Shown here: in pieces, positions 1 to 6,600 of the stretch
Layout: every line of letters begins with the position of its first letter
Numbering within the stretch: position 1 is the stretch's first letter
Assembly: GCA_028706995.1 (NCBI GenBank)
Contig: JAQTVR010000018.1
Location: 1-14,387, forward strand
DNA: 14,387 bases
Direction: 5' to 3'
DNA from: Dehalococcoidales bacterium
GTDB lineage: Bacteria; Chloroflexota; Dehalococcoidia; Dehalococcoidales; UBA5627
Notes under the pieces: model-generated
The model's input: the letters and a program-made list of their open reading frames with translations, nothing else
Told to the model about the DNA's origin: nothing
Databases searched by the model: none
Program-made: the position numbers and the translations under genes

Positions 1-1
1 A

Positions 2-1678
2 GACAGACTTGTCGGTTATAAACTGAGCCCGCTTTTGTGGCGCAAAGTAAGAAAAGGATTGTCTGCAGGGAGAGTTCAATCGATAGCCGTTAAAATAATC
101 GTAGACCGGGAAAGAGAGATAGAGAATTTTGTCCCTGTCGAATACTGGACTATAGAAGCGGAACTCGTTAAAAAAGCGGCTGCCGAAACCAAAACCTTCC
201 GGGCAATGCTGGTAAAAACATCAAGTAGCACGAAGGCTGATATCAAAAATGAAAATCAAGCTAATGCTATTAAAGAAGAACTTGAAAAAGCCTGTTATAG
301 CGTTGTTAAAGTAAGTATAAAAAATTCACCGCGACAACCAGCACCTCCATTCATTACAAGCACCTTGCAACAGGAAGCCTGGAGGCGTTTTCATTTCACC
401 GCTAAACTTACAATGGCTATAGCTCAGCAGCTCTATGAAGGATTACCTCTGGGCGAGGAAGGCAGTGTGGGTCTTATCACATATATGAGAACAGATTCAA
501 CACATGTAGCTCCTTCTGCTTTGGTCGAGGTAAGAGGATTTATTACCGAAAAGTATGGTGCCGAATATTTACCGGCACACGCACGCTCATTTTCAGGTAA
601 GGTAAAAGGGGCGCAGGAAGCACATGAAGCCATACGTCCGACAAAAATCTGGCGGCAACCTGCTTCTATAAAGCAATGTCTTAATGCCACCCAATATAAG
701 ATATATAATCTTATCTGGCAAAGAATGGTAGCCAGCCAGATGGCTGAAGCTAATTTTGAAGTTACTACTGTTGATGTAGAGGCTAAATGCCAGGCTTCGA
801 AAAATAAATACCTGTTCAGAACCTCGAACTCAATCAATATATTCCCCGGTTTCATGACCCTTTATACCGAAGGTAAAGACGAAGAGGAAGAGGATAGAAC
901 ATCAGCACTGCCTGTATTAGCCAGAGGTGATGAGCTTGATCTCTTAAGGCTTTTAAATGGACAACACTTCACTAAACCACTGGCTCGGTTTACAGAAGCA
1001 ACTCTTATTAAAATGCTGGAGCAGTGGGGAATTGGTCGCCCAAGCACCTATGCACCTATTTTATCCACAATTCAAAACCGCGAATATGTTACCAAGCCGA
1101 GTGGTAGTTTTAAACCGACGGAACTGGGGATTATAGTCAACGACCTGTTAATACAGCATTTTTCAAACATCGTTAATATTGATTTTACCGCACACCTCGA
1201 AGAAGATCTCGATAAAATAGCTAACGAAAAAATGGACTGGGTGCAGGTAGTAAAAGAATTTTATACACCTTTTGATAAAGATCTACAAAAAGCTTCCGAC
1301 GCCATTGAAAAGGTCAAACTGGAAGACGAAAAGACCGATGAAATCTGCCCCTTGTGCAACAAGCCTGTGGTAATAAAGGTCGGACGTTTCGGAAAATTTC
1401 TTGCCTGTAGCGGCTACCCTGAGTGCAAGTATACAAGTTCATTTAAGATAAAAACAGGAGCTAAATGCCCGGAGTGTAAATCTGATATAATCGAAAAGCG
1501 CAGTAAGAAGAAGCGCACTTTCTATGGTTGCAGCAATTATCCTAAATGCCAGTTTGCTATAAATACCAAGCCCCTGCCTCTCCCCTGCCCCGATTGCGGT
1601 GGATTGGTTACACTATATAGATCAAAATGGGCTAAGTGTACTAAATGCGATTATAAGAATAAACTTCAGCAGGATTAA
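2..1678 (+). CDS. topA: DNA topoisomerase I, 3' portion (N-terminus outside window)
   Basis: Type IA topoisomerase that relaxes negatively supercoiled DNA through a 5'-phosphotyrosine intermediate. The frame is open from base 2, giving 558 visible residues. The fragment opens with a typical TopA stretch (DRLVGYKLSPLLW, then GLSAGRVQS), so the Toprim domain and the first part of the core are missing to the left. The catalytic tyrosine is in GLITYMRTDST (Tyr codon 482-484). GIGRPSTYAPIL (about 1030-1065) is another conserved core block. The C-terminus has three Cys4 zinc ribbons (roughly fragment residues 449-475, 489-516 and 529-550), each with two CxxC-type pairs, as in many bacterial TopA proteins that bind single-stranded DNA and RNA polymerase this way. 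The family is usually about 700-750 residues, so roughly a quarter is absent. The stop lies 7 bases before the recombinase start. An internal ATG at base 35 is not the true start. Identification is firm. Confidence 0.97.
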   Translation, partial: DRLVGYKLSPLLWRKVRKGLSAGRVQSIAVKIIVDREREIENFVPVEYWTIEAELVKKAAAETKTFRAMLVKTSSSTKADIKNENQANAIKEELEKACYSVVKVSIKNSPRQPAPPFITSTLQQEAWRRFHFTAKLTMAIAQQLYEGLPLGEEGSVGLITYMRTDSTHVAPSALVEVRGFITEKYGAEYLPAHARSFSGKVKGAQEAHEAIRPTKIWRQPASIKQCLNATQYKIYNLIWQRMVASQMAEANFEVTTVDVEAKCQASKNKYLFRTSNSINIFPGFMTLYTEGKDEEEEDRTSALPVLARGDELDLLRLLNGQHFTKPLARFTEATLIKMLEQWGIGRPSTYAPILSTIQNREYVTKPSGSFKPTELGIIVNDLLIQHFSNIVNIDFTAHLEEDLDKIANEKMDWVQVVKEFYTPFDKDLQKASDAIEKVKLEDEKTDEICPLCNKPVVIKVGRFGKFLACSGYPECKYTSSFKIKTGAKCPECKSDIIEKRSKKKRTFYGCSNYPKCQFAINTKPLPLPCPDCGGLVTLYRSKWAKCTKCDYKNKLQQD

Positions 1679-1685
1679 ATCATAA

Positions 1686-2633
1686 ATGCAGGAAGTTTTT
1701 AATAGGTATATAAATTACCTTGTTGCGGAACGCAATGTGTCACCGTATACATTGCGTAATTACACCAATGACCTTGTCGGCAACTTTACTCGAGGTTCCG
1801 GTAAAGGGTTCTTTCAATTTCTGAAGCTTAGAAATATTGATTCGCTTGATAAGATAGATAAATGGGTTTTACGCGATTATCTGGCTTATCTATCGAACGA
1901 AGGCGTTGCCAAGGGTAGTATCGCCCGTAAACTCTCTGCAATACGTTCTTTTTACCGTTACCTGGCGCGTGAAAAAATACTCCCCAATAACCCCCTGGAA
2001 CATTCTGTTTCTCCTAAATTAGACAAACGCTTACCCTCTTTTCTGACCGTAGATGAAACTATACGGCTGCTGAACGCACCGGATCTATCGACTCCCCAAG
2101 GACTACGCGACCGTGCATTAATGGAACTTATTTATGCAGCAGGATTGAGAGTCAGCGAATTGGTAAATCTAAATTTAGAAAATATGGACATAGAAACTCA
2201 TGAGATACGTGTCTGGGGCAAGGGCGCCAAAGAACGGGTCGTATTAATGGGAGAATTAGCGGTTATTGCCATTAACAATTATCTTGTACATGGAAGGCCA
2301 GGCCTATTGGCACATAATAAGTCTTCAGGAGCCTTGTTTTTAAATCGCGATGGGGATAGGCTTACCGAGCGCATAGTTCAAATAATAATACACAAATATG
2401 CTAAATTGGCCAATATAGATAAAAAAGTTTATCCTCACCTTTTACGCCATACTTTCGCCACTCACATGCTCGACGGGGGTGCCGACTTAAGGGTTGTTCA
2501 GGAACTGCTGGGACATGCTAATTTATCTACCACACAAATTTATACACACGTTACTCAAAACCAGGCACGCAAGGTCTACCTTTCAGCCCATCCAATGGCA
2601 AAAATTGAAAGCGATAATCATGAAGACAAATAA
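1686..2633 (+). CDS. xerC: XerC/XerD-type tyrosine recombinase
   Basis: Site-specific tyrosine recombinase of 315 residues, the usual Xer size, expected to resolve chromosome dimers at dif with help from FtsK. The N-terminal SAM-like core-binding domain spans about residues 1-105. The catalytic domain shows the full set: Arg155 in GLRVSEL, Lys179 in the GKGAKERVV beta-hairpin, His251 and Arg254 in HLLRHTFATHML, His277 in LLGHANLSTTQ, and nucleophile Tyr286 in IYTHV. The ATG at 1686 is preceded by AGGA at 1671-1674, inside the topA tail. Linkage of topA to xerC is common in Gram-positive bacteria, usually with trmFO between them; trmFO is absent here. No integrase-style N-terminal arm-binding domain, attachment site or cargo is visible, so a housekeeping Xer is preferred over a phage integrase. 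XerC versus XerD (or a single-Xer system) cannot be decided from this window. Confidence 0.9.
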   Translation: MQEVFNRYINYLVAERNVSPYTLRNYTNDLVGNFTRGSGKGFFQFLKLRNIDSLDKIDKWVLRDYLAYLSNEGVAKGSIARKLSAIRSFYRYLAREKILPNNPLEHSVSPKLDKRLPSFLTVDETIRLLNAPDLSTPQGLRDRALMELIYAAGLRVSELVNLNLENMDIETHEIRVWGKGAKERVVLMGELAVIAINNYLVHGRPGLLAHNKSSGALFLNRDGDRLTERIVQIIIHKYAKLANIDKKVYPHLLRHTFATHMLDGGADLRVVQELLGHANLSTTQIYTHVTQNQARKVYLSAHPMAKIESDNHEDK

Positions 2634-3690
2634 CCGTATTGACAAACTCAGACAAAAACTGACCGAAAAAGGCATCGATGCTATTATGATATCTCAACCT
2701 GAGAACAGGTATTACCTGTCCGGTTTTAACGGGTCTGCCGGTTTTCTATTCATCACGCAAAAAGAGGCCATAATTGCTACCGATTTTCGTTATGTCGAGT
2801 GCGTTAAAAGGCAATCACCGGACTTTACCCTTTTTCAGATAACAGGCAGTATGGATAAGTGGTTCCAGGAAATAACCGGTGGATTGAGTATAAAAATGCT
2901 GGCTTTCGAAGCAGCGGATTTAAGTTTTGAGCGTTATCAAAATATATTCGATATAATAAATGATAATAAACTACCATTTCAACTCATTCCTTTAACTGAA
3001 ACGGTAGAATCGATACGGTCGATAAAGGAACCTGGAGAGATATCATTAATTACTCAGGCTGCAAATATAGGCGATATCGCTTTCAAACATATTACGGATA
3101 TAATACATACCGGAATGACAGAGCTTGAAATAGCCTGGGAACTGGAAAAATCCATGCGTAACGGCGGTAGCCAGTCTATGTCTTTCGAGATTATCGTTGG
3201 CTCGGGGCCAAATGCTGCGTTACCTCACTCTCAACCTTCCAGGCGTATTGTAAAAGAAGGAGAACCCATAGTCATCGACTTTGGCGCTAAGGTAAATGGA
3301 TACTGCAGCGATATAACCAGGACAATATGTCTCGGGAAAGCCGATGAAATCTTTAATTGTATATACAGGATTGTTCTGGATGCCCAACTTGCAGCCATAT
3401 CCAAAATTACGTCTGGAACGACTGGTGCGCAGGCTGATAGCTTCGCCAGGAGTATAATAGAGCAATCCGGGTATGGTGAAAACTTCGGACATGGTTTGGG
3501 ACATTCCCTCGGGTTAGCCCCTCACGAAAAACCCAATCTTAATAAGATATCTGCGGACGTATTTACCGATAACATGGTTTTTACTGTCGAGCCGGGTATC
3601 TATATCCCAGGTTGGGGAGGAGTGAGGATAGAAGATACGGTAATAATTAAAAATGGTAAAATTAACGTACTTTCACATTCATTAAAATAG
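2620..3690 (+). CDS. Xaa-Pro dipeptidase/aminopeptidase (M24B metallopeptidase)
   Basis: Cytosolic dinuclear-metal peptidase that cleaves bonds next to proline, contributing to peptide recycling; 356 residues with the chosen start. The N-terminal creatinase-like domain (about 1-125) includes the typical YYLSGFNGSAG stretch. The C-terminal pita-bread domain keeps all five metal ligands: Asp220 (VIDFGAK), Asp231 (YCSDITRT), His295 (GHGLGHSLGL), Glu324 (TVEPGIY) and Glu338 (VRIEDTV), plus a further His302 (APHEKP). I chose the ATG at 2620 because the protein then starts like its relatives (MKTNNRIDKLRQKL). The frame stays open back to 2494, but that part lies over xerC and encodes nothing family-like. 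The start overlaps the xerC stop by 14 bases and has only a weak GAAAG-type ribosome site, so translation is probably coupled to xerC. No signal peptide. PepP versus PepQ-type specificity is not resolvable by eye. Confidence 0.93.
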   Translation: MKTNNRIDKLRQKLTEKGIDAIMISQPENRYYLSGFNGSAGFLFITQKEAIIATDFRYVECVKRQSPDFTLFQITGSMDKWFQEITGGLSIKMLAFEAADLSFERYQNIFDIINDNKLPFQLIPLTETVESIRSIKEPGEISLITQAANIGDIAFKHITDIIHTGMTELEIAWELEKSMRNGGSQSMSFEIIVGSGPNAALPHSQPSRRIVKEGEPIVIDFGAKVNGYCSDITRTICLGKADEIFNCIYRIVLDAQLAAISKITSGTTGAQADSFARSIIEQSGYGENFGHGLGHSLGLAPHEKPNLNKISADVFTDNMVFTVEPGIYIPGWGGVRIEDTVIIKNGKINVLSHSLK

Positions 3691-3710
3691 GTTGGTTATC
3701 GGGAGTATTA

Positions 3711-4268
3711 ATGTTAAACGCTTCAGAATTGCGCAAAGGTATTGTAATTGAATTAAATGATAAACTTTATCAGGTTGTTGAATATAAGCATATTAAGATG
3801 AAGCGAACAGCGTTGGCTCATGTAAGGATGCGTGATATTATTGGTGGGCATACTATAGAACAATCCTTTCAATCAAATGATAAGCTAGTTGAAGCTAAAC
3901 TTGATTCCCGCGGTATGCAGTATTTATATAATGATGGCGGTTTATATTTTTTCATGGATTTAGAAAATTATGAACAGATACCTATTAATGCCTCACAACT
4001 TGGAAATTCTATTGATTACATGAAAGAAGGAATGATGGTAGAAGTATCGAGCTACAAGGAAAGAATATTAGGTGTAGAAATACCTATAACCGTTGACCTT
4101 ATAATAACCGATACCGAACCGGGATTTAAAGGCGATACTGCTACTGCTGGAACTAAATCAGCCAAATTGGAAACCGGTATTAATATCCAGGTGCCTTTAT
4201 TCATCAATATTGGGGATACTGTTAGGGTTGATACACGAACCAGCGTTTATCTGGAAAGGAAAAGCTAG
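3711..4268 (+). CDS. efp: Translation elongation factor P
   Basis: EF-P binds ribosomes stalled at consecutive prolines and helps form the peptide bond. At 185 residues it has the standard length and three-domain layout: N-terminal KOW-like domain (about 1-64), then two OB-fold domains. The family blocks MQYLYNDGGLYFFMD, DTEPGFKGDTATAG, ETGINIQVPLF and VDTRT are all present. GGGAG at 3701-3705, five bases before the ATG, is a good ribosome site. The unusual part is the domain I tip loop, which normally reads KPGKG or similar with a modified Lys or Arg at its apex. Here it reads HIKMKRTAL (residues 27-35), one residue shorter than the Bacillus-type loop and without its glycines; Lys31 or Arg32 would sit at the tip. 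No modification enzyme gene (EpmA/EpmB, EarP, YmfI type) is nearby. Its stop overlaps the next start by one base. Confidence 0.96.
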   Translation: MLNASELRKGIVIELNDKLYQVVEYKHIKMKRTALAHVRMRDIIGGHTIEQSFQSNDKLVEAKLDSRGMQYLYNDGGLYFFMDLENYEQIPINASQLGNSIDYMKEGMMVEVSSYKERILGVEIPITVDLIITDTEPGFKGDTATAGTKSAKLETGINIQVPLFINIGDTVRVDTRTSVYLERKS

Positions 4269-4915
4269 TGCTAAAAGCCGACCTGCATATACATACGAAA
4301 TACTCGATGGATTCTGATAACTCCATGGATGACATTATAAAACGTTGTCTTAAACTGGGGATTAATTGTATATCTGTTTGTGATCACGGTACAACTGACG
4401 GTGCGTTAAAATTAAAATCGATAGCCCCATTTAAAGTGATTGTATCGGAAGAGATATTAACTCCATGTGGCGAGATAATGGGTATGTTTCTTAAAGAAAA
4501 TATCCCCAGCAATATTTCCCCTGAGGAAGCGATAAGGAGAATACGGGAACAGGATGGACTGGTATGTATTCCACACCCTTTTGACAAATATCGTGGGTCT
4601 GCTTTTCAAAGAGAGGCACTGGAGACTATAGTAAATAATATAGATATAATAGAAGTGTTCAATGCCCGGACACTTCCCTTTCAGAATCGTAAACTTGCAC
4701 TTGAATTTGCAAAAAAGAACAACCTTAGACAGAGTGCTGGTAGTGATGCTCATTCTATATCAGAAATAGGTATCGTATATGTGGAAATTCCAGAAATTAA
4801 CGGAAAAGACGAATTCCTTAAAGCCCTGGAGGCAGGAAAAATAGGAGGGCGTTTTTCAAGCCCTTTTGTCCATTTCTTGAGCGTAAAAAATAAATTATTA
4901 AAACGGTTAAAATAA
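4268..4915 (+). CDS. PHP-domain metal-dependent phosphoesterase
   Basis: Stand-alone PHP (polymerase and histidinol phosphatase) protein of 215 residues. The metal-binding motifs are intact: ADLHIHT (His7, His9), SVCDHG (Asp39, His40), a Glu pair at 61-62 (SEEIL), IPHPFDK (His103) and AGSDAH (Asp160, His162). This supports a working trinuclear-metal phosphoesterase. Known relatives cleave 3',5'-nucleoside bisphosphates or short oligonucleotides (YciV/RNase AM type) or histidinol phosphate, but the substrate here is unknown. The segment around 105-118 is short, so the insertion domain present in YciV-type enzymes seems reduced. The start is GTG at 4268, overlapping the efp stop TAG by one base and preceded by an AAGGAAAAG-like ribosome site, which implies translational coupling to efp. 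The following gene begins directly after this stop. The tail (about 205-215) is lysine-rich. Confidence 0.87.
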   Translation: MLKADLHIHTKYSMDSDNSMDDIIKRCLKLGINCISVCDHGTTDGALKLKSIAPFKVIVSEEILTPCGEIMGMFLKENIPSNISPEEAIRRIREQDGLVCIPHPFDKYRGSAFQREALETIVNNIDIIEVFNARTLPFQNRKLALEFAKKNNLRQSAGSDAHSISEIGIVYVEIPEINGKDEFLKALEAGKIGGRFSSPFVHFLSVKNKLLKRLK

Positions 4916-5731
4916 ATGTATCATTTTGGATGGTTTTCGACAGGTAGAGGTGAAGGTTCACGTGAACTCTTAAAAGTTGCCTGTAACGGTATTAAAAATG
5001 GGCAAATCAAGAATGCCGAAATCTCTTTTGTTTTTTGCAGCCGCGAGCCGGGAGAATCCTCAGAAACAGACATTTTTATCGAACTGGTTAAAAGTTTGGG
5101 GATACCCATTATTTGCCTTTCCTATCAAAGATTCAAATCTAATACGGATAGTGATATAAATGATGCCTTTTCACAATTGAGACTGGAATATGACCGCCGG
5201 GTAATGAACTTACTCAAAGGATACCATCCTGACCTTTGTGTTCTCGCCGGTTATATGCTAATAGCCGGAAAAGAAATGTGCGAAAAGTTTAATATGCTTA
5301 ATCTGCATCCGGCGGCACCCAAAGGTCCGACCGGAACATGGCGGGAGGTAATCTGGCAATTAATAGGGACAAAGGCTTGTGAAACAGGGGTAATGATGCA
5401 CCTGGTTACTCCTGAACTCGATAGAGGTCCTGTAGTGAGTTACTGTACTTATCCTATTGTCGGAGAGAATTTCGACATTTACTGGCAGGAGATAAGGGGT
5501 AAAAGTATCCCTGATATTAAAATGCACCAGGGAGAGGATAATAAATTATTCAAAACTATTCGAGAATATGGTCTAAAAAGAGAATTCCCATTGATACTTG
5601 CAACCATGGCGGCTTTCAGTTTAGGCGAAGTCCTTATATCCAATGGCGAGGTCATTAATGCTAATGGAAACGATTTAAACGGGTATAATCTTACAAGTGA
5701 AATCGAGAAACTTCTAAAAGGTAAGGATTAA
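4916..5731 (+). CDS. PurN-like formyltransferase family protein, substrate unknown
   Basis: A 271-residue protein with a formyltransferase N-terminal fold like glycinamide ribonucleotide transformylase (PurN). The catalytic triad positions are recognisable: Asn129 and His131 in LNLHPA, and Asp169 in ELDRGPVV. YDRRVMNLLKGYHPDLCVLAGYM (about 92-114) matches the PurN core. It differs from true PurN in two places: the N-terminal nucleotide loop reads STGRGEGSREL instead of a GSGSNLQ-type sequence, and the loop after the catalytic His is APKGPTGTW. It also has an extra C-terminal segment (about 215-271). A formyl group from 10-formyl-tetrahydrofolate transferred to an unidentified amine is the likely reaction; a 10-formyl-THF hydrolase or a diverged purine enzyme is also possible. 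The ATG follows the PHP gene stop with no gap and no clear ribosome site of its own, so it is probably translated by coupling. No other purine gene is nearby. Confidence 0.78.
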   Translation: MYHFGWFSTGRGEGSRELLKVACNGIKNGQIKNAEISFVFCSREPGESSETDIFIELVKSLGIPIICLSYQRFKSNTDSDINDAFSQLRLEYDRRVMNLLKGYHPDLCVLAGYMLIAGKEMCEKFNMLNLHPAAPKGPTGTWREVIWQLIGTKACETGVMMHLVTPELDRGPVVSYCTYPIVGENFDIYWQEIRGKSIPDIKMHQGEDNKLFKTIREYGLKREFPLILATMAAFSLGEVLISNGEVINANGNDLNGYNLTSEIEKLLKGKD

Positions 5732-5884
5732 GTCTAGCCCACTATAGATTAAGCCTTTAGCTTATCGCCTCTGATATTTAGCACTAATTACTATCGTCCT
5801 TTTTTAATTAAATCTATCATAGACTGCAACATGATAGCAGGAGATTTTCTATTGCCACATTATGTCACCTCTATTACAAATTAA

Positions 5885-5915
5885 TACTGACAGGATATCC
5901 CCTATCCTGTCAGTA
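5885..5915 (-). terminator. Perfect 13-bp hairpin between convergent operons
   Basis: TACTGACAGGATA (5885-5897), a 5-base loop TCCCC, then its exact reverse complement (5903-5915). On the minus strand it lies 33 bases beyond the clpP stop and is followed by TTAATTTG, weakly U-rich, so it best fits the terminator of aspS-tig-clpP. On the plus strand the following bases are AAAACACTAA, not U-rich, so it is at most a weak or factor-assisted terminator for the topA-side operon. The symmetry would let it stabilise both 3' ends. Confidence 0.65.
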
Positions 5916-5948
5916 AAACACTAATTTATATAATAAAGGTATATATTA

Positions 5949-6572
5949 TTATTTTTTTGAATCCTTGTGATCATCTCCCTGTTTACTTAATATCTCGTCA
6001 ATCAAGCCATATTCTACTGCCTGCTGCGGATTAAGGTAAAAATCGCGGTCTGTATCATGGATTATTTTATCGAGAGTTTGCCCCGTATTTATTACCAGTA
6101 TGTTTCGTATAATATCCTGAAGTCTCATAATCTCACGTGCAGCTATCTCGATATCGGAAGCCTGCCCTTGAGCGCCGCCAATAGCCTGGTGCATATGTAC
6201 AGTTGAGTTAGGCAATGCAAAACGTTTACCTTTGGCACCTGCACTAAGTAGAACTGTAGCCATACTGGCAGCCATTCCCAGACATATTGTAGAAATATCA
6301 GGTTTTATAAGATTCATTGTATCATAAATAGCAAGTCCTGATGCAATTACTCCACCCGGTGAATTTATGAAAAGTTGTATATCCTTATCAGGGTCTTCTC
6401 TTTCCAGAAAGAGAAGTTGTGCAATAATTACGTTAGCTACCTGATCGTTTATTTGTGTCCCTAAAATGATAATCCGTTCTTTCAGAAGAAGCGAATATAT
6501 ATCATAGGCACGCTCTCCCCTAGCCCCGCTTTCAATAACCATGGGAATAATATTCATTGGATTTTCGTTCAT
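5949..6572 (-). CDS. clpP: ATP-dependent Clp protease proteolytic subunit
   Basis: Serine peptidase that forms a double heptamer and degrades substrates fed by Clp ATPases; 207 residues from the chosen start, normal for ClpP. The triad is visible: Ser103 in GMAASMA, His128 in HMHQA and Asp177 in TDRDFYLNP. The oligomerisation and substrate block FINSPGG (about 68-74) and the N-terminal IPMVIE are also present. The frame extends upstream to 6623, but its first 17 residues include the translated ribosome site, so I place the start at the ATG at 6572. This start has an excellent Shine-Dalgarno seven bases ahead. It is the last gene of aspS-tig-clpP; the gap from the tig stop is 28 bases. No clpX follows, as it often does after tig-clpP, since a hairpin and a convergent operon come next. 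Its ATPase partner must therefore be encoded elsewhere. Confidence 0.97.
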   Translation of the reverse strand: MNENPMNIIPMVIESGARGERAYDIYSLLLKERIIILGTQINDQVANVIIAQLLFLEREDPDKDIQLFINSPGGVIASGLAIYDTMNLIKPDISTICLGMAASMATVLLSAGAKGKRFALPNSTVHMHQAIGGAQGQASDIEIAAREIMRLQDIIRNILVINTGQTLDKIIHDTDRDFYLNPQQAVEYGLIDEILSKQGDDHKDSKK

Positions 6573-6575
6573 TAT

Positions 6576-6587
6576 CCCTCCTCCTCT
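6576..6587 (-). promoter_or_regulatory. Strong Shine-Dalgarno of clpP
   Basis: On the minus strand this reads AGAGGAGGAGGG, with AGGAGG ending seven bases before the ATG at 6572. It decides the start: the longer in-frame ORF would have to translate through this site. It lies in the 28-base gap between tig and clpP, suggesting independent and efficient initiation of clpP on the shared mRNA. Confidence 0.85.
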
Positions 6588-6600
6588 ACTGATAATAATA

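Noticed and set aside
433..855. Antisense open frame inside topA
   Set aside because: Shadow of a strongly conserved coding frame; no ribosome site or recognisable protein.
2494..2619. Longer N-terminus for the M24 peptidase
   Set aside because: This part overlaps the xerC catalytic region, where xerC is clearly the coding frame, and the extra 42 residues look unlike any creatinase N-terminus.
1686..2633. Tyrosine recombinase as a sign of an integrated mobile element
   Set aside because: Size, motifs and packing between topA and housekeeping genes fit a resident Xer; no attachment-site repeats, tRNA or cargo genes are seen.
5814..5837. CTATCAT-N10-ATGATAG inverted repeat downstream of the formyltransferase gene
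   Set aside because: Only seven AT-rich pairs with a 10-base loop and no T-run after it; too weak to call a terminator or an operator.
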